Positions 17,315-26,674 of a stretch of DNA of 64,000 nt are shown piece by piece. The stretch lies in NCBI GenBank assembly GCA_902624105.1, contig CACNWH010000001.1:1-64000 (forward strand), given 5' to 3'. The notes beneath the pieces were generated by a model, which was not told where the DNA came from, made no database searches, and worked only from the letters and a program-made list of their open reading frames with translations. This DNA is from an uncultured Prochlorococcus sp. (GTDB taxonomy: Bacteria > Cyanobacteriota > Cyanobacteriia > PCC-6307 > Cyanobiaceae). Position numbers and translations under genes: made by a program. Numbering within the stretch: the stretch's first letter is position 1; every line of letters begins with the position of its first letter.

Positions 17315-18719
17315 GATTAACTAAATTTTTACCAGAACTTTGTCCAACTAGAGCTTTAATAATATCATTTGCTTCATATACAACGTGAATTTTAGTACTT
17401 AATTCTTTTTCAACGTCTTCTATTCTTTTATCATCTAAAAAAAGATCACTACCTATCTTTAACATCATCGCAGGGATATAAATTGCTTCCCCAAGAGATT
17501 TATCTTTTAAGCCTAGAATTAAGTCTTCTCCAGTTAAAAGTCCAGTAACTACTTGTTCTTGCCCCCAGTATCTACTTGGTAATCCATAAAGATTAATTTT
17601 TAAGTTTTCTATTTGATTCAATTTTTGTTGAGTGGGGATAAGAGCTTCATAAACTAATTTACCAACTACCCAACTTACATTTCTTCTTTTAGTTAATCTT
17701 GTTGGTAGAGATTTTGTCTCAGTGTCTAACATATTTAAAAAGCTACGAATTGTTCCCACACCATTGGATTCTTGTGGCATATTCTCATAGGATTTGTATT
17801 GGGGTAGATTTTCGCCTGCAATCAAGTACCATTCATCAGATAACCAACAGAATCTTGTCCCAAGTTTTTTTTGCATAATTTCTTGAATATTTTCAACTTG
17901 GAGAATTGTTTTTTTTGCATAACATTTATCAATAGCTATTAATCCATCATCTTCTGGTCTAAATCTTGTTAATCCTACTGGAACAATTGCTACCGATAAT
18001 ACTGTTTGTTTATCTTTAGACCAAAACTCTGACAGATCTAGAATTGATTTTTCAAGTATTTTTTTGTCATTTATTTCTGGACAAACAACTATTTGTGCAT
18101 GTATTTGTAAAGAGTTTTGTTCGAACCACATAATATGATTTAAAATTTCTCTAGCATTTTTGTTTTTTAAGAGTTTTTCTCTTATATCAGGATTAGTTGC
18201 ATGAATAGATATGTATAGGGGAGAAAGATTTTGAGTGGATATTCTCTTCCAATCTTTTTCCTTTAAATTAGTTAAAGTTAAATATGATCCGTATAAAAAA
18301 CTTAATCTATAATCATCATCTTTAAGGTATAGGCTTTTTCTCTTTCCTGGAGGTTGTTGATCAATAAAACAAAATGGACATTTATTATTACATTCTTTGA
18401 GAGAATCAAATAAAGCCTCTGTAAAATTTATACCTAGGTTAGAATCTTCATCTTTCTCTATTGTGATGTTATGAACTTTATTATTTTTATCCAAAACTGC
18501 TATTTCTAAGATTTCATCGCAGATCAATATTTGGTAGTCTATTAAATCTCTAGGCTTTATACCATTGATGCTTAAAATAGCATCTCCAGGTTCTAACCCA
18601 ACTTCATATGCAATTGAATTATTTTCAATACTTTCTATTAAAGCAGGGTTTATTTTGTGACTATTTTCTGGAATTAATACATCATTTGAATTTTCTAGAT
18701 AATTAGTTTCTTGCCACAC
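17307..18719 (-). CDS. DUF512-family radical-SAM-like Fe-S protein with PDZ-like N terminus
   Basis: A 470-residue protein. Residues about 35-60 read like a PDZ fragment (VGLEPGDAILSINGIKP). It is followed by CNNKCPFCF, Cys 110-114-117, the CX3CX2C pattern of a radical-SAM 4Fe-4S site, and a C-terminal DUF512 region with GxGTIRSFL. Annotated in cyanobacteria as a putative FeS-containing oxidoreductase; the reaction is unknown. Start is GTG at 18719. The family is universal in cyanobacteria, which suggests a housekeeping role. Confidence 0.8.
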   Translation of the reverse strand: MWQETNYLENSNDVLIPENSHKINPALIESIENNSIAYEVGLEPGDAILSINGIKPRDLIDYQILICDEILEIAVLDKNNKVHNITIEKDEDSNLGINFTEALFDSLKECNNKCPFCFIDQQPPGKRKSLYLKDDDYRLSFLYGSYLTLTNLKEKDWKRISTQNLSPLYISIHATNPDIREKLLKNKNAREILNHIMWFEQNSLQIHAQIVVCPEINDKKILEKSILDLSEFWSKDKQTVLSVAIVPVGLTRFRPEDDGLIAIDKCYAKKTILQVENIQEIMQKKLGTRFCWLSDEWYLIAGENLPQYKSYENMPQESNGVGTIRSFLNMLDTETKSLPTRLTKRRNVSWVVGKLVYEALIPTQQKLNQIENLKINLYGLPSRYWGQEQVVTGLLTGEDLILGLKDKSLGEAIYIPAMMLKIGSDLFLDDKRIEDVEKELSTKIHVVYEANDIIKALVGQSSGKNLVNHV

Positions 18720-18905
18720 AGTACAAATGCTAGATTGCTGTAATATTCTTATTCTAAACCTATAAAAGACTCAAAGCCTATGAAATGTTTTTAGTATATT
18801 TAATATATTTTGGTTTTTGTAGTTTTAGTTCTACTGAATATGAACTACATCTTTTATTTAACTTAAGTCAAAATTTAAAAAGTCTCACTTGTCATTATTA
18901 ATTCA

Positions 18906-19673
18906 TTGAAAGAAGTAATCTCTAAAAATTTGTTTAAAGAAGATCATTTAAAATCGATGTTTATTGAAGATGTTCATATCGTTGAGGGTACCTATCTTAC
19001 AAATGCAAAAACTTTAAGATTTTGGTCATCTTTCTTTGTAATATTGCCAATATTTTTACAAGCTCCTTGGGTAAGATTCCAACCAAATAGTGCCTTAATA
19101 TTTACATTTTTTATATTGGCAACAGGAATATTTTTGTCTAGTGAGCCTTCAAAAAAATTTTTTATTATTGGATCATTATTGTTAGGCGTCGCAGGTAGCT
19201 GGCTGGGTGGGTCACTATTTTGGGGTTGGTTAAGTGCTCATCCTATCCTTCATATTCCTGTTGAGGCTGTAGCTCTTCCTCTTGCTTTAATTGGATTAGG
19301 TACAAAGTGGAAGATAGGATCAAGCTTTTATATAGCATCCTTATTTGGGACTGCAATTACAGACTTAACTATATTTTTTACTGGTTTAATGGATAGATGG
19401 ATGGAAGTAATCAATGCTGATTCCGAAATTGCTCCTTTAATACTTCAAAAAACCTCTGAAAATCTCATTAATCTTAAGCCTTTATCTATTATTTTCATTA
19501 TTGGTTTTTCTTTATGGTTCCTTTCTAAGAAAATTGCTGACTATTCTTCTATAAATACTTCTAATGGTAGATCTGCATTAGTATCTAGCTATGTTTTACA
19601 AACTACATTAATAGTAGATGGCATTTTTATGTTGCTTGCAATAATACAGCCAAATTTAAGTGGATTGGTCTAA
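18906..19673 (+). CDS. DUF3120-type integral membrane protein
   Basis: A 255-residue protein with about six hydrophobic helices and a conserved central block GSWLGGSLFWGWLSAHPILHIPVEA. I associate this with the cyanobacterial/plastid DUF3120 family of unknown function, from memory. Start is TTG at 18906. Its stop codon overlaps the nadB ATG (TAATG), so the two genes are translationally linked. Confidence 0.65.
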   Translation: MKEVISKNLFKEDHLKSMFIEDVHIVEGTYLTNAKTLRFWSSFFVILPIFLQAPWVRFQPNSALIFTFFILATGIFLSSEPSKKFFIIGSLLLGVAGSWLGGSLFWGWLSAHPILHIPVEAVALPLALIGLGTKWKIGSSFYIASLFGTAITDLTIFFTGLMDRWMEVINADSEIAPLILQKTSENLINLKPLSIIFIIGFSLWFLSKKIADYSSINTSNGRSALVSSYVLQTTLIVDGIFMLLAIIQPNLSGLV

Positions 19674-21337
19674 TGTTAAGGCCCCCATTCTCTAAAAAAC
19701 TCATTGAATTTAATAATTGGGACGTCATCGTGATTGGTGCGGGAGCAGCAGGTTTAATGGCTTCTTTAGAATTGCCAGAAAATTTAAATGTTCTTCTTCT
19801 TAATAGAAATACTAGTAAAGTATCGTCAAGCAGGTGGGCTCAAGGAGGTATAGCTTCTGTAATTAGACCTGATGATTCTTTTGACTTGCATATTGCCGAT
19901 ACATTAAAAGCTGGAGATGGATTATGTGATATTAAAGCTGTTGAGATGTTAGTTAGAGAAGCACCAAGTTGTGTGGATAATTTACAAAGGCTAGGAATGA
20001 CATTTGATAAGAATTTAGATCAATTATCTACAACTTTAGAAGCGGCTCATTCTTGTAGAAGAGTACTACATGTAAAAGATAGAACTGGTCGAGCTCTGGT
20101 TGAAGTCCTCGAAGATCATGTCGAATCTAGGGAAAATATTCTTCATTGTAGGGGTGTAAGGGTTACAGAATTACTTGTAGAAGATAAAATCTGTAAAGGA
20201 GTACAAGTCTTAGATGGATCTAATTTGTATTGGATTGCTTCTAAAGCAGTTATATTAGCTACGGGTGGAGGTGGACATTTATTTACTAATACAACAAATC
20301 CTTCCCAGTCAGCTGGGGAGGGAATTTCACTTGCTTGGAAAGCAGGTGCTTTGATCCAGGATTTAGAATTTATTCAGTTTCATCCTACTGCCTTAAAATT
20401 TTATGGAGCACCTTGTTTTTTGATCACAGAAGCTCTGAGAGGAGAAGGTGCTGTCCTAATTGATAAACATGGTAATAGTCCAGTTGATCATCTTAAAGAT
20501 AAAGAATTGTCCTCCAGAGACCAAGTGAGTAGAGCTATTATGAATAATATGCTTGATAATAATTCTGATCATGTTGGTTTAGATCTAAGATTTATTGATC
20601 CAGATAATATTGTTAAAAGATTTCCGACGATATTAAATAGATGCCAAGAATATGGAGTAAATCCATTAAACGAAGTAATTCCAGTTGCGCCAGCTGCGCA
20701 TTATTGGATGGGTGGAGTTTATACAGATCTAAATGCATCTACAACTATTAAAAATTTATATGCTGTTGGTGAAGTTGCTTCAACAGGAGTTCATGGAGCT
20801 AATAGATTAGCAAGTAATTCATTAATGGAATGCCTTGTCTTTGCTAAAAAAATGTCAACAATAAATTTAGAATTGTTTAAAACTAAATCTATAAATCGTA
20901 TTAATAAAAGTGTTCATATGAAAGATGTTGATAAAGATTTATTTAGTAAGATTTCAAATCATATTGAAACTTTAAGGAAGTCTTGTTGGGAATATATTGG
21001 TGTATCTCGTTCAAAAAATAACATGGATTTATTTTTACATAGTTTAGAAAACGACAAAGCTACTCTCCTTGATAACACTTTTTTAAATGAAGTAAAACAA
21101 CTTGAAATTGATCAAAAGTTATGTTTTGACGAACAACATAGAAGAGCAATAAATTTGTTAATCGATTTACAAAATAGGCAAATTACGACAAAACTTTTAG
21201 TTGAGGCTTGTCTTTTTAGAGAGGAAAGTAGGGGAGGTCATTATAGAATTGACTATACAAATAAAAATGATATTTGGAAATGTCATTCAATTCAAAGAAG
21301 AAATCAAGAAATTAAAAAAAGTCCTATTCAAAGTTAA
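19673..21337 (+). CDS. nadB: L-aspartate oxidase
   Basis: FAD enzyme of 554 residues that oxidises aspartate to iminoaspartate, the first step of NAD synthesis. It has the dinucleotide-binding motif VIGAGAAGLMA (about 20-30), SSRWAQGG, the active-site blocks QFHPTAL, LITEALRGEGA and GVHGANRLASNSLMEC that distinguish the NadB/SdhA family, and a C-terminal REESRGGHYR. Length is normal. Its 3' end overlaps the convergent VKOR gene by 14 bases. Confidence 0.95.
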   Translation: MLRPPFSKKLIEFNNWDVIVIGAGAAGLMASLELPENLNVLLLNRNTSKVSSSRWAQGGIASVIRPDDSFDLHIADTLKAGDGLCDIKAVEMLVREAPSCVDNLQRLGMTFDKNLDQLSTTLEAAHSCRRVLHVKDRTGRALVEVLEDHVESRENILHCRGVRVTELLVEDKICKGVQVLDGSNLYWIASKAVILATGGGGHLFTNTTNPSQSAGEGISLAWKAGALIQDLEFIQFHPTALKFYGAPCFLITEALRGEGAVLIDKHGNSPVDHLKDKELSSRDQVSRAIMNNMLDNNSDHVGLDLRFIDPDNIVKRFPTILNRCQEYGVNPLNEVIPVAPAAHYWMGGVYTDLNASTTIKNLYAVGEVASTGVHGANRLASNSLMECLVFAKKMSTINLELFKTKSINRINKSVHMKDVDKDLFSKISNHIETLRKSCWEYIGVSRSKNNMDLFLHSLENDKATLLDNTFLNEVKQLEIDQKLCFDEQHRRAINLLIDLQNRQITTKLLVEACLFREESRGGHYRIDYTNKNDIWKCHSIQRRNQEIKKSPIQS

Positions 21338-22262
21338 GCGACCCTTTATAATTAGTCATTTGTGAAAGTTCTTTTAAACTCCTAGTACCACTATATATTT
21401 CATTATTAATTTCCCATGATGGAAATCCTTCAATTCCTTTGTCCTGACAGAGCTTATATTTATTATTTTTACCATCCTTTGCACATTCAATAATTACTAA
21501 TTTGTTAATTGCTTCTTTCCCAAAAAGTTGCTTCTGGTCATTGCAATGAGGGCACCAATAAGCACTGTACATTACCACTTTGTTATCACTAAGATACTTT
21601 GCAAAATCAACCTTTGCTTTTGAACTCACAGTAGTAACAGGAGGAGATATTTTCTCATTGGATAAGTTGATTTCATTTGCTCTAGCAGGATCAACTTGAT
21701 TAGACCAGATTAGTCCTCCCATTAAAACTGTAAGAGCAACAATTAAACCTCTATAAAACATAGTTTCTCTGTTATCAAATCTTGCTCCAATAATAGTGAG
21801 AATAAAGATAGAGAAAGATAAAATTGCAGAAAGTAAACAAAAGAAACAGAAAGATTTAATTTTCATAATCATTATGATTATTAGCAAGATACTGAATATT
21901 GAAGATCCGCAAGATATTAGATATAAAAGCCACCAAAAATTTTTATAAATTTTTTGTTTTGTAGATAAAAAATTTAAGCTCAAAATTAATGTTATTACTA
22001 ATATGGTTGAATATGTTACAAGGCCTGCAAATGAAAGAGGTATATCGAATTGATCATTTTTTATGAGAGTTCCCCACGGACTATTCAGGACCGCTTCACA
22101 TCCTTGATTTACCCCAGGACAACTTAATGAATTAAATAAACCCCAATTCTTGAGAGTTATTGATCCAGTATCAGCAATTCCAATAGTGCTTAAAATGGCT
22201 ATTAGTATTTTTGGCCATTTTAAAAATTTTTCATTCTTAATTTTTATTCTATTTAGAGACAT
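21324..22262 (-). CDS. Vitamin K epoxide reductase (VKOR)-thioredoxin fusion, LTO1-like
   Basis: Membrane oxidoreductase of 312 residues that forms disulfides in lumenal or periplasmic proteins. The N-terminal four-helix VKOR domain has the loop cysteines 48 and 55 and the quinone-site CFFC at 139-142. The C-terminal thioredoxin-like domain has WCPHC (237-240 for CPHC). The fusion architecture matches cyanobacterial and plastid proteins needed for photosystem II assembly. The redox chain would run from substrate thiols to the thioredoxin domain, the VKOR domain and plastoquinone. Confidence 0.92.
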   Translation of the reverse strand: MSLNRIKIKNEKFLKWPKILIAILSTIGIADTGSITLKNWGLFNSLSCPGVNQGCEAVLNSPWGTLIKNDQFDIPLSFAGLVTYSTILVITLILSLNFLSTKQKIYKNFWWLLYLISCGSSIFSILLIIIMIMKIKSFCFFCLLSAILSFSIFILTIIGARFDNRETMFYRGLIVALTVLMGGLIWSNQVDPARANEINLSNEKISPPVTTVSSKAKVDFAKYLSDNKVVMYSAYWCPHCNDQKQLFGKEAINKLVIIECAKDGKNNKYKLCQDKGIEGFPSWEINNEIYSGTRSLKELSQMTNYKGSLNFE

Positions 22263-22368
22263 GCCCTTTTAGTTAGTCTATATATTAATATGATTGCTTA
22301 TTTTAATATTATTTTGTGGTTATATAAATAATATTTTTATAAATATTTGTTGTAATCAAATATTTTTC

Positions 22369-22461
22369 TTAAATTAATTTGACAGCTCTAAGAAGTTTAT
22401 CTAATGCAAATGCAGCGCCAAATCCAAATGCAAGAAAACCTAAATACAAAATAATGTTCAT
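22369..22461 (-). CDS. petL: PetL-like small subunit of the cytochrome b6f complex
   Basis: A 30-codon ORF starting ATG AAC ATT ATT, with an AAGGG ribosome binding site five bases upstream. It encodes one transmembrane helix ending in LLRAVKLI. The terminal KLI and the length resemble PetL, the ~31-residue subunit VI of cytochrome b6f. Very short hydrophobic peptides look alike, so another photosynthetic mini-protein is possible. Confidence 0.55.
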   Translation of the reverse strand: MNIILYLGFLAFGFGAAFALDKLLRAVKLI

Positions 22462-22519
22462 AGCCCTTTTTTTTAAATTTAGCACTAAGTTTATATATGG
22501 TTTAATTTAGTTTAAATTC

Positions 22520-22906
22520 TTAATCTTGTATATACTCATGATCTTTCAATAAGCACTCTTCTGCCTTTTGTAATTCTCTGCCAAGATACAAAGCATGATC
22601 TAATTTTGAAATTAAATTCTTATTTTTTTCTGTAATTAAAATCCCAATTTCCTTAGCAGTATTACCTTCAAAAATTTTATTGTATTGTCTTTTATTCTGC
22701 TTATCACATTTTATTGGTTTATTAGTAATGGGATCTAAAGCTATTCCTTTCTCATTAATATTATTGAGATAATGTTCAACAATTATTTTTTTATTAATTT
22801 GATCTATCTTGACAATAAAATATCCAGATGAGTCAAGGACTATATCTCTTTGAGATAATTTCTTATCAATAATTTCATTTTTTCTTTTTAAATCCTCAAT
22901 AGCCAT
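22520..22906 (-). CDS. DUF4346-type conserved cyanobacterial protein
   Basis: A 128-residue soluble protein with strongly conserved-looking blocks: LDSSGYFIVKIDQ, VEHYLNNINEKGIALDPITN, EGNTAKEIGILITE and the C-terminal LDHALYLGRELQKAEECL. The last block matches what I recall of DUF4346. In other bacteria related domains sit beside dihydropteroate-synthase-like proteins. Function unknown; cytosolic by absence of signal or membrane segments. Confidence 0.7.
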   Translation of the reverse strand: MAIEDLKRKNEIIDKKLSQRDIVLDSSGYFIVKIDQINKKIIVEHYLNNINEKGIALDPITNKPIKCDKQNKRQYNKIFEGNTAKEIGILITEKNKNLISKLDHALYLGRELQKAEECLLKDHEYIQD

Positions 22907-23059
22907 GTGATTAAAAAATTATTCTTATTATACTTTCCTTACGAATTTTTATTTGAATATTCCTTTTATGCTTACAAAGAAATGAACCTATATTTAAAAT
23001 TTTCTTTTACTATTTTGTTAAATCTAGAAATTTAGAATTTTAGTTTATAAATTAAAATA

Positions 23060-24217
23060 TTATTTTTTAAAAGGAATAGAATTATTTTCATCTTGTATGC
23101 TATTTAAAGTCTCTATATTGACTTTGTTTAACCACTGAACGATTATATTTTCCATATTATTATTAAACCATTTATGTAAACTGTTTGTTTCTATGGCATA
23201 AAACCCTCTTCTCCTTTTGTGTTGCCCACCAGCACCTGGGTCAAAATATTTAATTTTATTTTTAATTGCCCATTCGATTGGCTGATAGTAACATAATTCA
23301 AAATGCAAGTAATTTATTTCTTTTAAGGAACCCCAATATCTGCCCCATAAATTCTCTTTATTTTTGACACACATTGACATAGCTATAGGTTGAGTTGATG
23401 TCTCCTCAAAGGCGCTAAAGATAATTAAATTTTCTTTTGTTTTGAGGCTATTTTTAAAGAAATCATCGGTAAGATATTTGCTACCCCATACACCCCATCT
23501 CAAGCAATGTTGTTCATAAAAAAAATGCATAATATTCATTAAATCCTCATTAATATTTTTTTCAGTAAAAGTTTTGATTTTAATTTTTTGATTATTAATT
23601 GATTTTCTTTCTTTTCTGATATTTTTTCTTTGATTTGAATTAAATCTATTCAAGAATTCTTCAAAATTTTCTTCTCCTATTGATTCCCATTGGCTTCTTA
23701 TATTGATCCATTTGTGATAATTATATTTATTTAATAGTTTCTCCCATTCTTTATCAATATATAAAAAATTACAGCTGAGTATATTATTCTTTTCAGCAAA
23801 AACTTCAATATAATTCAAAAGTATTTCAGTTATTTCTTGCTTATTTGAATTTTCTTTATATATAAATTGATATCCCTCTATAGGACTATAAGGACTCATA
23901 CCAATAAGTTTTGGATAATAAGCTAAATTTAAATCTTGGGCTAATCTTGCAAATGATTGATCAAAAATAAATTCGCCGTAACTATGATTCTTCAAAAAAA
24001 GAGGTGCAATCCCATATAATTCTTTATCAAGATAAAGAAGAAAGTATAGCGGTTGCCATCCTGTTTTTTGAGACACACTTTTTGATATCTCAAGATTTAA
24101 AAGCCATTCCCATTCATAAAAAGGGTTATCTAATTTTTTTGAAAGATTATTCCAAACATCTTTCTCTATATCTTGAATCCTTAATTTAATTTCTATATTA
24201 TATTTTTCATTAATCAT
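23060..24217 (-). CDS. GNAT-like/FemAB-related protein (DUF482, COG3146)
   Basis: A 385-residue soluble protein. The C-terminal block KYFDPGAGGQHKRRRGF and the central NQRKNIRKERKS are hallmarks of the DUF482 family, which has an acyltransferase (GNAT) fold and is sometimes called peptidoglycan biosynthesis-like. Tryptophan and tyrosine content is high, as usual in this family. Substrate unknown. It lies just downstream of the reductase gene on the same strand. Confidence 0.78.
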   Translation of the reverse strand: MINEKYNIEIKLRIQDIEKDVWNNLSKKLDNPFYEWEWLLNLEISKSVSQKTGWQPLYFLLYLDKELYGIAPLFLKNHSYGEFIFDQSFARLAQDLNLAYYPKLIGMSPYSPIEGYQFIYKENSNKQEITEILLNYIEVFAEKNNILSCNFLYIDKEWEKLLNKYNYHKWINIRSQWESIGEENFEEFLNRFNSNQRKNIRKERKSINNQKIKIKTFTEKNINEDLMNIMHFFYEQHCLRWGVWGSKYLTDDFFKNSLKTKENLIIFSAFEETSTQPIAMSMCVKNKENLWGRYWGSLKEINYLHFELCYYQPIEWAIKNKIKYFDPGAGGQHKRRRGFYAIETNSLHKWFNNNMENIIVQWLNKVNIETLNSIQDENNSIPFKK

Positions 24218-24229
24218 GAGTAATAATCT

Positions 24230-24889
24230 TTAATTAATCTTTTTTGTGTAATGAATGAAGACTTCGCTTGTTTTTAATACCTTAGTCATTTTAATTTTCC
24301 ATTTATTTTCAAAATTGAAAATTTCATTTTTTTCTTTAAAAGGGATCCATGTGTATTTGCCTCCAATAACTTTTGGACAAATAGTTATTTTAATTTCATC
24401 TATCAGATCTTCTTTAAAGAAAGATTCTATTAACTTAGCCCCTCCTAACAAGGCGATTCTTTTTATACCCTCCTTTCTTAAAATATTTAATGTATGAAGC
24501 CATGAATTTTGATAAAGTAGTTTTTTATCAAAATCAACGTTTGAATCTTTTATATTTCTATTTGAGCTGATTAACCATCTTCTTATAGGTTGATTGAAAT
24601 AACCCCAACTTTTTGAGAAATTTTCACTATTTCCAGCAATAATGGATATTGGTTGATTAACTGATATTTCTTGTTTATTTTTTAAGAAATTCTTTTTTTT
24701 TATTAAGAAAGTCCCTTGATGCGCTTTTAATGTGCCAGAACCAAACAAAGTCGCATCAACTTTTGTAAGAGATGTATTTAGTAATTGTTTATCATATTCG
24801 CTCCCAAGATGTGTTTCTCCACCTTCAGGGAAAGCAATTCTTCCATCTAAACTACTAGCTATAACGAGTATTATTTCAGGTCTTTTCAA
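24230..24889 (-). CDS. RibD C-terminal-type reductase (DHFR-like fold)
   Basis: A 219-residue protein matching the reductase half of RibD: SSLDGRIAFPEGGETHLGS at the N terminus, VDATLFGSGTL, and the C-terminal LLGGAKLIESFF, DEIKITICPKVIGG. It lacks a deaminase domain. Likely an NADPH-dependent pyrimidine reductase acting in riboflavin or a related pterin pathway. It overlaps the upstream PTPS-like gene by 4 bases, so the two are co-transcribed. Confidence 0.8.
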   Translation of the reverse strand: MKRPEIILVIASSLDGRIAFPEGGETHLGSEYDKQLLNTSLTKVDATLFGSGTLKAHQGTFLIKKKNFLKNKQEISVNQPISIIAGNSENFSKSWGYFNQPIRRWLISSNRNIKDSNVDFDKKLLYQNSWLHTLNILRKEGIKRIALLGGAKLIESFFKEDLIDEIKITICPKVIGGKYTWIPFKEKNEIFNFENKWKIKMTKVLKTSEVFIHYTKKIN

Positions 24890-25812
24890 ACTTGAGTTAC
24901 AAGACTATTTTTAAGATTAATTTGTAGAGAATTACTTAAACTTTGTTCAACATAAATTTCGGCGGCGTTGTTTGGACTTTCTTGAAGTCTAATTTTATGC
25001 AGATTTGCTCCTATGTTTTTTATAGGATTGGATAATATATCAGAAATATATAAGGCGATGTTTTCACAGGTAGGTACACAAGTCTTAAAGTATTCAATAT
25101 CTTTATTTAAAAATGTATGATCAAGTTGCTCAATAATTAGATCATCAATAATATTTTGAAGTGAAGGTAAATCACATATCATTCCAGTCCTTGGATCTAT
25201 ATTTCCTCTAACAGTTACATCAAGAAAATAGTTATGTCCATGGCCGTTAATTCTTGCACATTTTCCATAGATTTTTTTATTTTCATTAAGAGAAATCTCA
25301 TCTTTAGCTAATCTATGAGCTGCATTAAAATGAGTTTGAACTGTTAATAAAGCTTCCATTTCTTTTCCATGATAATCTGCCCAAAGAGTAGGGCTTTCGT
25401 ATAGTCTTAATGATGTTAATGGTAAATCATATTTTAGACGATTCCAAATAATTCTAACAAGAGCTTCCGTTGTAGGGAGGATTCCTGCATCATTAGACAT
25501 ATCAAATTCTGGCCAAACTTCATTTAGAAAACGGAAGTCTAATGGTCCAGTTACTTTATCTTTAATAGAATGTTTGACATCAGAAAGATTTAAAACCATC
25601 CCGTATGGATCTAGTTCACCTCCCATTGATACAATAAGCTCATAATTATGACCATGTCCTGGAGAAAAACTACATTTCCCAAAAAGAGCAAAATTTTCTT
25701 CAGGACTTTTTTCTGGAAGCCAATAGCGATGACTAGAACTAAAGCAGGCACGGCGAGTAATAACGCATTCACGTCCTTCCCCATGTTTATGATTGGAATA
25801 ATTTAGTGCCAT
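24886..25812 (-). CDS. Tandem-duplicated 6-pyruvoyl/6-carboxytetrahydropterin synthase (QueD/PTPS)
   Basis: A 308-residue protein made of two PTPS domains. Domain 1 has zinc ligands His28, His53 and His55 and the cysteine in GKC (47). Domain 2 has His166, His191, His193 and Cys185. Both keep the ES(P) substrate-binding Glu (139 and 279). Domain 2 carries the catalytic Asp-His pair in LDHTFLN (231-232), but domain 1 reads LDFRFLN, with Phe93 in place of the His. PTPS enzymes convert dihydroneopterin triphosphate into tetrahydropterins for queuosine or pterin synthesis. Confidence 0.88.
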   Translation of the reverse strand: MALNYSNHKHGEGRECVITRRACFSSSHRYWLPEKSPEENFALFGKCSFSPGHGHNYELIVSMGGELDPYGMVLNLSDVKHSIKDKVTGPLDFRFLNEVWPEFDMSNDAGILPTTEALVRIIWNRLKYDLPLTSLRLYESPTLWADYHGKEMEALLTVQTHFNAAHRLAKDEISLNENKKIYGKCARINGHGHNYFLDVTVRGNIDPRTGMICDLPSLQNIIDDLIIEQLDHTFLNKDIEYFKTCVPTCENIALYISDILSNPIKNIGANLHKIRLQESPNNAAEIYVEQSLSNSLQINLKNSLVTQV

Positions 25813-25862
25813 CTTTGCCTGTATTATTACTATCTTAAGGGCTCAAATACAAATTTGTCTTC

Positions 25863-26420
25863 ATGGAAGAAACTTTTATCAATAACATTACTAATCTTTT
25901 AAAAGGTAGAAGTATATTTTTAATAGGTATGATGGCTTGTGGAAAGTCAAAAACAGGGCCAAAACTAGCTCACCTACTTAAATATAAATTTATTGATTTA
26001 GATTCATTAATTGAAAAAGTAGCTAAAAAATCGATTTCAAAAATCTTTGAAGAAGATGGAGAAAAGAAATTTAGAGTTTATGAGAGACAATGTCTCCAAG
26101 AAATTATTAAATATCCTTCACTTGTAGTTTCAACTGGTGGTGGGGTCATAACAAAAAACGAGAATTGGGGTATCTTAAGGCAAGGTATTGTAATCTGGAT
26201 TGATCTTGAGAAAAAATATGCGATAGAAAGACTGAAAAATGATATTACAAATAGACCTTTGCTTAAGGGAAGAGATATAAAGGAAAATTATACTGAGATT
26301 TTCAAATCAAGGAAAAGCTTATATGAAAAAGCAGATTTAAGAATTAAAGTTCAACATGAAAATATCGAGCAAGTTACGAAAAAAATTATTAGTGAATTAC
26401 ATAAAAGAATATCTTCTTAA
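25863..26420 (+). CDS. aroK: Shikimate kinase
   Basis: Phosphorylates shikimate in aromatic amino-acid synthesis. The 185-residue protein has Walker A GMMACGKS (22-29), the shikimate-binding DLDSLIE and FRVYERQ, STGGGVI, and the lid segment RPLLKG. Length is family-standard. It is divergent from the PTPS gene and overlaps the convergent small gene by 4 bases. Confidence 0.95.
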   Translation: MEETFINNITNLLKGRSIFLIGMMACGKSKTGPKLAHLLKYKFIDLDSLIEKVAKKSISKIFEEDGEKKFRVYERQCLQEIIKYPSLVVSTGGGVITKNENWGILRQGIVIWIDLEKKYAIERLKNDITNRPLLKGRDIKENYTEIFKSRKSLYEKADLRIKVQHENIEQVTKKIISELHKRISS

Positions 26421-26674
26421 TTTGGATCAATTCTTACAGCAAACCATTTTATAACATAGCCATTACTAACCTCTAGTTCACAGGTATCTTCTAGAAATTT
26501 TGATATAGTTTCTTCCTTTTCAAAATTTTCATTTTGATTTATTGTTGTAATATCAATCTTTTTAAACCAATCTTTTAACCAATTTATAGCTTCTTCTCTT
26601 GAAACGATTCTCTCTTTCTTATCAGGTTCTAATAAAACAAAATGATCTTCAGATCTTATTAATGGATTTGACAT
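26417..26674 (-). CDS. CRR7-like protein (NDH-1 complex associated)
   Basis: An 85-residue soluble protein: an N-terminal DHFVLLEPDKKERIVSREEA, then LEDTCELEVSNGYVIKWFAVRI at the C terminus. This matches my recollection of the cyanobacterial/plastid 'chlororespiratory reduction 7' family, linked to NDH-1 assembly. Its ATG overlaps the ATG of the divergent gene by two bases (CATG). Assignment is by pattern memory only. Confidence 0.6.
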   Translation of the reverse strand: MSNPLIRSEDHFVLLEPDKKERIVSREEAINWLKDWFKKIDITTINQNENFEKEETISKFLEDTCELEVSNGYVIKWFAVRIDPN

